From the NCBI GenBank assembly GCA_038744785.1, contig JBCDLX010000025.1, positions 8,574 to 72,573 on the forward strand: a stretch of DNA of 64,000 nt, given 5' to 3'. Numbering within the stretch: position 1 is the first letter of the stretch; each line of letters begins with the position of its first letter. The notes under the pieces are model-generated. The model ran no database searches and had not been told where the DNA came from. It saw only the letters and a list, made by a program, of their open reading frames with translations. Position numbers and translations under genes: made by a program. This document shows positions 52,161 to 59,318 of the stretch, in pieces. Origin of the DNA: Ovoidimarina sp038744785. Lineage in GTDB: Bacteria > Pseudomonadota > Alphaproteobacteria > Rhodobacterales > Rhodobacteraceae.

Positions 52161-52349
52161 ATGGACACGTATTCGCTTCTTAGAGAGTTCGCCGACAGCT
52201 GGGCGCTTCTGGCGTTGTTCACCTTCTTTCTTGGGGTAATCGTCTGGGCCTTCCGTCCCGGCAGCCGAAAGTCACATGACGAGGCTGGCAACATTCCCTT
52301 CCAGTACGAAGACCGCCCCGCAGTGGATGATACGGAGACCCGGTCATGA
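52161..52349 (+). CDS. ccoQ: cbb3-type oxidase subunit CcoQ
   Basis: 62 residues. A short N-terminus (DTYSLLREFADSWALLALF) leads into one membrane helix (TFFLGVIVWAFRPGS) and a basic, then acidic cytoplasmic tail with FRPGSRKSHDEAGNIPF, the hallmark of CcoQ. It stabilises the oxidase complex. The stop overlaps the ccoP ATG by 4 bases. Confidence 0.95.
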   Translation: MDTYSLLREFADSWALLALFTFFLGVIVWAFRPGSRKSHDEAGNIPFQYEDRPAVDDTETRS

Positions 52350-53245
52350 GTTCAGATGAAAACAAAGAAGAAAAAACAAACGAGCACGGCTATGGCACGA
52401 CAGGCCATTCCTGGGACGGGATCGAAGAGTGGAACAACCCATTGCCCCGTTGGTGGGTTTGGACCTTCTACATTACAGTGGTCTGGGGTCTTGCCTATAC
52501 GATCGCCTACCCGGCCTGGCCCTTGGTCAGCCAGGCTACGGCTGGATTTCTTGGCTACTCTACCCGGGCGGAAGTCGCCGAAGATATCGCCGCAGTGACG
52601 GCACAGAACGCCGCGATCACCGAACGGCTGGCAGGTGCCGAGTTGGCGTCACTATCTGACGACACTGAGCTTCTGGGCTTTGCACGGAATGCGGGTGCGG
52701 CGGTATTTCGGGCGAGTTGCTCGCAGTGTCATGGCTCGGGTGCCGCCGGTGTGCAGGCGGCCGGGTATCCGAACCTGCTCGACGATGACTGGCTTTGGGG
52801 CGGGACGATTGACGATATTGCCTGGACGATCCGCCACGGGATCAGAAACGAGCAATCGCCCGATGCCAACTGGTCTGAGATGCCTGCCTATGGCGAGATC
52901 CTGACCGAAGACGAGATCGCCGGCACCGTTCAATATGTCCTGGGCCTTTCTGGGCAAGAGCATGATGCAGATCTCGCCGAAACCGGCGCGGTCATATTCG
53001 AAGAGCAGTGTTCTGCCTGTCACGGCGCGGCCGGTATGGGCGACGCCTCTCTCGGCGCTCCGAACCTGACCGACGCGATCTGGCTTTACGGTGGATCGGC
53101 AGAGACGATCACCGAAACAATTACCTACTCTCGCTTTGGCGTCATGCCGGCGTGGGCCGAGGAGTATCGCCCGGGTCAAGGTCTGACCGATGCTGAAATC
53201 AACGCTGTTGCGGCCTATGTGCATGGGCTGGGCGGCGGCGAGTAA
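52346..53245 (+). CDS. ccoP: cbb3-type cytochrome c oxidase subunit III (di-heme c)
   Basis: 299 residues. The N-terminus has the TTGHSWDGIEEWNNPLPRWW motif, then one membrane helix. Two cytochrome c domains follow, with heme sites C125-x2-C128-H129 (CSQCHG) and C222-x2-C225-H226 (CSACHG). It accepts electrons from soluble or membrane-bound cytochrome c in the periplasm. It is the last structural gene; a strong terminator begins 54 bases after its stop. Confidence 0.97.
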   Translation: MSSDENKEEKTNEHGYGTTGHSWDGIEEWNNPLPRWWVWTFYITVVWGLAYTIAYPAWPLVSQATAGFLGYSTRAEVAEDIAAVTAQNAAITERLAGAELASLSDDTELLGFARNAGAAVFRASCSQCHGSGAAGVQAAGYPNLLDDDWLWGGTIDDIAWTIRHGIRNEQSPDANWSEMPAYGEILTEDEIAGTVQYVLGLSGQEHDADLAETGAVIFEEQCSACHGAAGMGDASLGAPNLTDAIWLYGGSAETITETITYSRFGVMPAWAEEYRPGQGLTDAEINAVAAYVHGLGGGE

Positions 53246-53298
53246 AGGTTCGCGCCTCCTTTCATCCTGTTCGCGCGTTTCGACAGGGGGCCGAAAGA

Positions 53299-53333
53299 GC
53301 GGCGGTGCCACAGGGCACCGCCGCGTTTGATTT
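53299..53333 (+). terminator. Strong hairpin terminator after ccoNOQP
   Basis: GCGGCGGTGCC (53299-53309), loop ACAG, GGCACCGCCGC (53314-53324), an 11-bp perfect stem followed by GTTTGATTT. It insulates the structural genes from ccoGHIS. Confidence 0.85.
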
Positions 53334-53519
53334 CCGGCAAGAAGCTCCGCCAGACCTTGGTCCCGGCAACGGTTCGTCGCCGCCGCCTCGTCGAACCAAT
53401 GAAGCGTGCCGCGGCGCGCCAGCGCGCAAAAGGTTCGATCAAGGGCAGCGACAGAGCGCTGGTTCCGGTGTCTAGAGGGGCGCGTACTGCAACCGAAGTT
53501 CAAGCGCCTTTGCGGGCCT

Positions 53520-53533
53520 TTGACATGTATCAA
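53520..53533. promoter_or_regulatory. FNR box upstream of ccoG
   Basis: TTGAC-ATGT-ATCAA, centred 67 bases before the ccoG ATG at 53594. A class II promoter would start near 53568. It gives ccoGHIS its own FnrL-dependent promoter after the terminator. Confidence 0.85.
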
Positions 53534-53593
53534 GGCCCGCGCGTCGACAGTTTGCAAGTTTGGGCGAGCGAACAGAGACCCGGATTCCGCCAA

Positions 53594-55126
53594 ATGAGTT
53601 CTTCCGAGCAGCAATCCCTTTATGCCGCGCGCGAGCCGATCTTTCCGCGTCGCGTCCAGGGCAACTTTCGCACGCTGAAGTGGTGGATCATGGGGGTTAC
53701 ACTTGGGATCTACTACCTGACACCCTGGCTGCGCTGGGACCGTGGCACTGAACTGCCGGATCAGGCGGTTCTTGTGGACCTTGCGCACCGCAGGTTCTTT
53801 TTCTTCTGGATCGAGATCTGGCCACATGAATTCTACTTCGTGGCCGGCCTATTGATCATGGCGGGCCTCGGTCTTTTTCTGTTTACCTCGGCGCTTGGCC
53901 GGGTCTGGTGTGGTTATGCCTGCCCGCAAACTGTCTGGACGGATCTCTTTTTGCTTGTCGAGCGGCGGATCGAGGGGGACCGGAACGCGCAGGTTCGTTT
54001 GTGGAAAGCAAAGTGGGACGGGCACAAGATCCGGCTCCGGATCACAAAATGGGCGATATGGTTTCTGATCGCACTTGCCACCGGCGGGGCTTGGGTCTTC
54101 TATTTCACCGACGCGCCAACTCTGGCGATTGATCTGGTAACGTTCAACGCGCACTCGGCCGCCTACACCACAATGGCTATTTTGACGGCCACTACATTTT
54201 TTTTCGGGGGGTTCGCGCGCGAACAGATTTGCATTTACGCCTGCCCGTGGCCGCGCATACAGGCCGCGATGATGGATGAGGACACGATCACAGTGGCCTA
54301 TCGCGAATGGCGCGGCGAACCACGCGGGAAAGGCAATGTGCGCCGCCGGGACCGTGCCACCGCCATTGCAGCGGAAGCGGAATCGCCCGCCGCCGGACCG
54401 GGGCAGGTGGCGCGCTATGCGCCCGAAACGTCCAAGCCTGCACCGGTCCGCGACGACGGGAGAGAGCACGGCGATTGCATCGATTGCATGGCTTGCGTGA
54501 ACGTCTGCCCGATGGGGATCGACATCCGCGACGGTCAGCAGATGGCCTGTATTACTTGCGCGCTTTGCATCGACGCCTGCGATGACGTTATGGACCGGAT
54601 TGGCAAGCCGCGAGGATTGATCGACTATCTTGCACTGACGGACGAAACGGCAGAACGCGCGGGCAAACCGCCCCGCAAGATCTGGAAACACGTGCTTCGC
54701 CCCCGAACGATTCTTTACACCGCGCTGTGGTCGCTGGTGGGGGTCGGATTGCTGATCGCGCTTTTCGTGCGGACCGATTTGGACGTCACGGTTGCGCCAG
54801 TGCGCAACCCAACCTTTGTGACCCTGTCGGACGGATCTATCCGGAACACCTATGACGTCCGGCTTCTGAACAAAGAGGGTGAGGCCCGCACTTTCCGCGT
54901 GACGCTGAAGGGCGATCCTGCCCTTAGAGTGCAGCTAGAGGGAACGCCTTATGAAAGCGTCGAAGTTCCCGCAAACGAAACCATGCTACAACGTGTGTAC
55001 GTGATCGCGCCGCCCGGGTCTGCCCCGGCAGGTGGAGAACGGACCGGTTTCCGGTTCTGGGTGGAGAATTTGTCCAGCGGCGAGCGGGTGCACAAGGACA
55101 CGATTTTCAATGGAGGCGCATCATGA
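53594..55126 (+). CDS. ccoG: cbb3 oxidase assembly protein CcoG (FixG), 4Fe-4S copper reductase
   Basis: 510 residues from the ATG at 53594, chosen because the FNR box lies inside the upstream part of the open frame. Four to five membrane helices are present. WCGYACPQTVW is the NapH/FixG signature, and two 4Fe-4S motifs, CIDCMACVNVCP and CITCALCIDAC, lie near residues 295-330. A C-terminal immunoglobulin-like domain faces the periplasm. CcoG is reported to reduce Cu(II) for delivery to the CuB site. Its stop overlaps the ccoH ATG by 4 bases. Confidence 0.96.
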   Translation: MSSSEQQSLYAAREPIFPRRVQGNFRTLKWWIMGVTLGIYYLTPWLRWDRGTELPDQAVLVDLAHRRFFFFWIEIWPHEFYFVAGLLIMAGLGLFLFTSALGRVWCGYACPQTVWTDLFLLVERRIEGDRNAQVRLWKAKWDGHKIRLRITKWAIWFLIALATGGAWVFYFTDAPTLAIDLVTFNAHSAAYTTMAILTATTFFFGGFAREQICIYACPWPRIQAAMMDEDTITVAYREWRGEPRGKGNVRRRDRATAIAAEAESPAAGPGQVARYAPETSKPAPVRDDGREHGDCIDCMACVNVCPMGIDIRDGQQMACITCALCIDACDDVMDRIGKPRGLIDYLALTDETAERAGKPPRKIWKHVLRPRTILYTALWSLVGVGLLIALFVRTDLDVTVAPVRNPTFVTLSDGSIRNTYDVRLLNKEGEARTFRVTLKGDPALRVQLEGTPYESVEVPANETMLQRVYVIAPPGSAPAGGERTGFRFWVENLSSGERVHKDTIFNGGAS

Positions 55127-55587
55127 GCGGCAGGGAACTGACAGGACGGCATGTTCTGATAATCACAGTGGCAGCCTTTGGTACAATCATGGCTGTGAAC
55201 TTCGTTCTCGCCTGGCAAGCAGTCGCGACCTTTCCAGGGTTGGAGGTCAAGAATTCCTACGTCGCAAGTCAAAGCTTCGACCGCGACCGTGCGGCACAAG
55301 AAGGGTTGGGCTGGGACGTGTCCGCCCGTATCGAGGATGGCAAGCTGACGCTGACGATCCTTGATGCGGGTGGAGTACCGGTGCGGCCCGACGCGCTCTC
55401 TGCAACACTCGGCCGGGCGACCCATGTGGCAGACGACCGGACGCCCGCTTTCGCGTTCGATGGTCTGGCCTATGTCGCGCCGGTCGATCTGGCGTACGGG
55501 TACTGGAACCTGCGTGTTCAGGCGCGGGCCGCCGACGGGACGGAATTCCGCCAGCGGATCGAACTGTTCGTAAGACCCAAAACGTGA
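55123..55587 (+). CDS. ccoH: cbb3 oxidase assembly protein CcoH (FixH)
   Basis: 154 residues. One N-terminal membrane helix (HVLIITVAAFGTIMAVNFVL) is followed by VATFPGLEVKNSYVASQSF, the conserved FixH block, and a periplasmic beta-sandwich ending in QRIELFVRP. It assists maturation of the oxidase and may stabilise CcoN during assembly. It overlaps ccoG and is followed by ccoI after 10 bases. Confidence 0.95.
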   Translation: MSGRELTGRHVLIITVAAFGTIMAVNFVLAWQAVATFPGLEVKNSYVASQSFDRDRAAQEGLGWDVSARIEDGKLTLTILDAGGVPVRPDALSATLGRATHVADDRTPAFAFDGLAYVAPVDLAYGYWNLRVQARAADGTEFRQRIELFVRPKT

Positions 55588-55597
55588 GGATGCCGGC

Positions 55598-57781
55598 TTG
55601 AGTCTTGCCGAAACAACATCGACAGCGGCTTGTCCGGGCTGCGTCGCTGGCGCGCAGCAGGCTGCCTTGCCTAACCACGCGGGACCGGTGACGATCCAGC
55701 TTTCGCTGCCGGGTATCCATTGCGCGGGGTGCATCTCATCCGTCGAGCGCGGGCTGGCCGAAGCGCCAGGTATCCTGTCTGCGCGGGTCAATCTGACGCT
55801 GAAGCGTGTGCGTGTGGAAACCGAACGCGGGGTGACGCCAGAGGCGCTGATCGGGCGGCTTGACCGGTTGGGATACGAGGCGCACGAGCTTAACGCCGAC
55901 GTGCTTGCCCCGTCGGAGACTGACCTGGAAGGTCGCGATCTGTTGATGCGGCTTGCTGTGGCGTTCTTTGCAAACATGAACGTGATGCTTCTGTCCGTCG
56001 CGGTTTGGGCGGGCGCCGAGGATGCAACCCGCGATCTGTTTCACTGGCTGTCTGCGGCCATCACGATACCGGCAGTCGGATTTTCAGGGCGTCCATTTTA
56101 TGTAAGCGCGGCGCGGGCCTTGCGGACCGGGCGCCTCAACATGGATGTGCCAATCTCGCTTGCAATCGCGCTCGCCGTGGCGCTTTCGGTCTGGGAAACG
56201 GCGCTATCGGGGCATCATGCCTATTTCGACGCTGCGCTTTCATTGACCTTCTTCCTGCTTCTTGGCCGCTACCTTGACCATCGCACTCGCGCCTCGGCGC
56301 GGTCGGCAGCGTCGGAGCTTGCTGCGCTCGATGTTCCGCGTGCAGAGCGCGTGATTGACGGCGGGACCGAGACGGTGCGGGCAGCTGAGCTTCGTTCGGG
56401 CGATATGGTGCAGGTGCGTCCCGGTTCGCGGGTGCCCGTCGATGGTGTCGTGGCCGACGGAACAAGCGAGATCGACCGATCGCTGATGACCGGCGAAACG
56501 CTTCCCGTGCATGCCGGTCCCGGGGCCGACGTGCATGCAGGCGAAGTGAACCTGACCGGTCCTTTGACCTTGCGCGTGACAGCCGCGGGTCGCGATACAG
56601 CTCTGTCGCGGATCGCCGATCTGGTGGCGGTGGCCGAGGCAGGCCGCGCAAACTATGCCTCGCTCGCCGACCGGGCCGCGCGTGCCTATGCGCCAGTTGT
56701 GCATCTTCTGGCGCTTGCCGCCTTTCTGGCCTGGATGTGGATATCGGGGGGCGATGCGCGCCTGTCACTGAACATTGCGGTGGCGGTCCTGATCATCACC
56801 TGTCCATGCGCCTTGGGCCTTGCGGTTCCGGCGGTGACGGCAGCGGCGTCGGGTCGGCTGTACCGGGCGGGCCTTCTGATCAAGGACGGCACGGCGCTTG
56901 AACGTCTGGCAGAGGTCGACACGGTCGTTTTCGACAAAACGGGCACGCTGACGCTTGGCACGCCGGAGCCGAAGGGGCTGGAACACCTGTCGCCGCCTCA
57001 AAGACGGATCGCACTCTCGCTGGCGCGCGCGTCGTCCCATCCCCTGGCCCAAGCCCTGGAACGCGCACTGGATGAACAGGGCGTCGCACCGGCCCCGCTG
57101 ACCGATCTGCGCGAAGTCCCGGGCTACGGCGTTGAGGGTATGTTCGACGGCACTCGGGTGCGGCTGGGCCGGGCAGGCTGGCTTGGGGCCGAGGCGGCTG
57201 CGGAAACGGCGACCTACTTGTCGGACAAGAGCGGAAACGTGCACCCCATCCTGTTCAACGACACGCTTCGGCCAGGTGCTGAACGGGCTGTGCGAGAACT
57301 GGCGGAGCGCGGGCTGCGGGTCGAACTTCTTTCGGGCGACACCGATGCACCGGTACAAGAATTGGCGGCACGGCTGGGCATCGCCACGGCGGTTTCGAAC
57401 CTTCAGCCGGAAGACAAAGCCGCGCGCGTTGTCGATATGGCGAACGCCGGACAAAAGGTCCTGATGGTCGGCGATGGGCTGAACGATACCGCCGCGCTTT
57501 CGTCGGCCTATGTCTCGGTTTCACCGGCGTCGGCGCTTGATGCGGCGCGGGTCGCGTCGGATATTGTGTTTCTTGGTCGCGACATCGGGGCGCTGGCCGA
57601 GGCGTACAGAACGTCGGTGGTCGCCCACAAGCGCATTCGCGAGAATTTCGCCATTTCGACTGTCTACAATGTGGTTGCCGTGCCAATCGCCCTTCTGGGC
57701 TTTGCGACCCCGCTTGCGGCAGCACTCGCAATGTCGACGTCGTCGCTTACGGTTTCACTGAATGCTATGCGGTTGCGCTGA
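55598..57781 (+). CDS. ccoI: Copper-transporting P-type ATPase CcoI (FixI)
   Basis: 727 residues from a TTG with GAGG upstream. N-terminal metal-binding domain with the GIHCAGC motif at residues 39-45, plus an unusual extra CPGC at 12-15. Eight membrane helices; transmembrane metal site ITCPCALGL, phosphorylation site DKTGTLTLG, hinge GDGLNDTAAL and dehydration motif TGETLPVHAG. It exports copper to the periplasm for CuB insertion into CcoN rather than for resistance. ccoS overlaps its stop by one base. Confidence 0.96.
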   Translation: MSLAETTSTAACPGCVAGAQQAALPNHAGPVTIQLSLPGIHCAGCISSVERGLAEAPGILSARVNLTLKRVRVETERGVTPEALIGRLDRLGYEAHELNADVLAPSETDLEGRDLLMRLAVAFFANMNVMLLSVAVWAGAEDATRDLFHWLSAAITIPAVGFSGRPFYVSAARALRTGRLNMDVPISLAIALAVALSVWETALSGHHAYFDAALSLTFFLLLGRYLDHRTRASARSAASELAALDVPRAERVIDGGTETVRAAELRSGDMVQVRPGSRVPVDGVVADGTSEIDRSLMTGETLPVHAGPGADVHAGEVNLTGPLTLRVTAAGRDTALSRIADLVAVAEAGRANYASLADRAARAYAPVVHLLALAAFLAWMWISGGDARLSLNIAVAVLIITCPCALGLAVPAVTAAASGRLYRAGLLIKDGTALERLAEVDTVVFDKTGTLTLGTPEPKGLEHLSPPQRRIALSLARASSHPLAQALERALDEQGVAPAPLTDLREVPGYGVEGMFDGTRVRLGRAGWLGAEAAAETATYLSDKSGNVHPILFNDTLRPGAERAVRELAERGLRVELLSGDTDAPVQELAARLGIATAVSNLQPEDKAARVVDMANAGQKVLMVGDGLNDTAALSSAYVSVSPASALDAARVASDIVFLGRDIGALAEAYRTSVVAHKRIRENFAISTVYNVVAVPIALLGFATPLAAALAMSTSSLTVSLNAMRLR

Positions 57782-57942
57782 TGGAGGTTCTGGTTCTGCT
57801 TATACCCGTGTCGCTGGTCTTAGGTGGGATCGGACTTGCCGCGTTCTTCTGGGCGCTTCGATCCCGTCAGTTTGACGACCCCGAGGGCGACAGCCGCCGC
57901 ATTCTGACCGACGATTACGACGATCGACCGAAATCCGGCTAG
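57781..57942 (+). CDS. ccoS: cbb3 oxidase maturation protein CcoS
   Basis: 53 residues from the ATG at 57781, whose A is the last base of the ccoI TGA. The sequence has one membrane helix (LLIPVSLVLGGIGLAAFFWA) and the conserved LRSRQFDDPEGDSRRIL tail that defines CcoS. It is needed for cofactor insertion into CcoN in Rhodobacter. The stop lies 1 base from the convergent tesA stop. Confidence 0.94.
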   Translation: MEVLVLLIPVSLVLGGIGLAAFFWALRSRQFDDPEGDSRRILTDDYDDRPKSG

Positions 57943-57943
57943 G

Positions 57944-58624
57944 TCACCGGGTCTCTGCGGCTTCGATAAGCTTCAGGACACGTGGCCCAATGGCTTCGAC
58001 GATCCGTGCAACGCCTGTCCCGTTGGGATGGATGCTGTCGGCCTGCATCCATTCGGCTAACGCGCGCGCGGTATCGCTTGAGATCGCTGCAAGGAAATCG
58101 GGGTAAAGCAATGCGCCATGTTCCGACGCTAGCCTAGGATAAATGGCCTCGAACGAGGTCTTGTACTCGGGGCCATAGTTTCCGGGCGCCGAGATGCCGA
58201 CCAACAGCACTGGCAGATCCTGGTCGGCGGCGGCTTTGAGAATGCCATCCAAGTTTGACCGCGCTTCCTCCGGCGCGATGCCGCGCAGCACATCGTTCCC
58301 ACCAAGCGCCACGATCAACCCATCGACCTCGTCCGAAAGCGTCCACCCGATGCGCGCAAGCCCGCCAGCGGTCGTATCGCCCGAGACGCCAGCATTGATC
58401 AGTCGGACGTCGGCCCCGTTTTCGTCCAACCAGCCCTGAAGCTGTGAAACGAAGCCTTGTTCCGGCGGCAAGCCGAACCCTTGGGTCAGACTGTCACCCA
58501 GGGCTGCGATAACGGTTTCAGCCGATGCGGCTGATGCCAGCAATATCAAGGCGGCGCACAGGTTGCTGACCGCGCGAACCGCCCCATATGAAAGTGAACT
58601 GAACCGTTCACGGACCAAATGCAT
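57944..58624 (-). CDS. tesA: Arylesterase / lysophospholipase L1 (SGNH hydrolase)
   Basis: 226 residues from the ATG at 58624, with AGGA upstream. A signal peptide (NLCAALILLASAASAE) directs it to the periplasm. SGNH blocks: GDSLTQGF with the nucleophile serine, NAGVSGDTTAGG, GGNDVLRG, and the catalytic D-x2-H in DSIHPNGTG. It hydrolyses thioesters, aryl esters or lysophospholipids. It is divergent from a ybbA-like ABC gene; the two start codons share the bases CATG, as in the E. coli tesA/ybbA/ybbP order. Confidence 0.92.
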   Translation of the reverse strand: MHLVRERFSSLSYGAVRAVSNLCAALILLASAASAETVIAALGDSLTQGFGLPPEQGFVSQLQGWLDENGADVRLINAGVSGDTTAGGLARIGWTLSDEVDGLIVALGGNDVLRGIAPEEARSNLDGILKAAADQDLPVLLVGISAPGNYGPEYKTSFEAIYPRLASEHGALLYPDFLAAISSDTARALAEWMQADSIHPNGTGVARIVEAIGPRVLKLIEAAETR

Positions 58625-59318
58625 GACAGATCCTGTGCTTTCGTTGAAAGACGCCCGGCTTTCGCTGGACGGAAATGCGGGGCGGGTCGACATCCTGAAT
58701 GGCATCACACTCGACGTCGCGCGGGGCACGTCGGTCGGGCTGGTTGGACCGTCTGGATCTGGCAAGTCGTCGCTCCTTATGCTCATGGGCGGTCTTGAAC
58801 GCGCCACCGGGGGCGAGGTCCTGGCACTGGGCCATGACCTGACAGCCCTGGGGGAAGACGCGCTGGCACGGTTCCGCCGCGATCATATGGGGGTCGTGTT
58901 CCAATCCTTCCACCTTATCCGAACGATGACCGCACTGGAAAACGTCGCAACGCCACTGGAACTGGCGGGCGCAAGCGACGCGTTCGACCGCGCGCGGGCC
59001 GAGCTTGAGGGCGTGGGACTGGGCGATCGGGCTGATCACTACCCCTCGCAGATGTCTGGCGGCGAACAACAGCGTGTTGCGCTGGCGCGCGCCGCCGCAC
59101 CCCGACCCGATATCCTACTTGCGGACGAGCCGACCGGAAATCTTGACGGGACGACAGGCCAGGCAATCATGGATTTGCTGTTTGGTCTGCAGGACCGGCA
59201 CGGATCGACGCTTGTGCTGGTCACGCATGCGCAGGACCTTGCGGACCGGTGCGACCGTGTGGTGCGGCTTCGCGATGGGCGGATCGATGCGGAAAACGAA
59301 GTGAAGGCTGCCGAATGA
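58623..59318 (+). CDS. ABC transporter ATPase, LolD/YbbA type
   Basis: 231 residues from the ATG at 58623, which overlaps the divergent tesA start by two bases. Walker A GPSGSGKSS, Q-loop VVFQSFHLI, signature MSGGEQQRVALARA, Walker B ILLADEPTGNLD and H-loop VTHAQDL are intact. The family (MacB/LolD group) powers mechanotransmission with FtsX-like permeases rather than true transport. It overlaps the permease gene by 4 bases. YbbA/YbbP is the closest functional guess. Confidence 0.92.
   Translation: MTDPVLSLKDARLSLDGNAGRVDILNGITLDVARGTSVGLVGPSGSGKSSLLMLMGGLERATGGEVLALGHDLTALGEDALARFRRDHMGVVFQSFHLIRTMTALENVATPLELAGASDAFDRARAELEGVGLGDRADHYPSQMSGGEQQRVALARAAAPRPDILLADEPTGNLDGTTGQAIMDLLFGLQDRHGSTLVLVTHAQDLADRCDRVVRLRDGRIDAENEVKAAE

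Larger units (their letters stand above)
53246..53593. other. 348-base gap between ccoP and ccoG
   Basis: It holds the terminator at 53299-53333 and the FNR box at 53520-53533 described separately. An open frame continuous with ccoG runs through the second half, but it contains the FNR box and so is untranslated leader or promoter sequence. Confidence 0.7.

Noticed and set aside
53327..53593. N-terminal extension of CcoG by 89 residues
   Set aside because: The stretch contains the FNR box and lies before the normal CcoG N-terminus; it is basic and not membrane-like.
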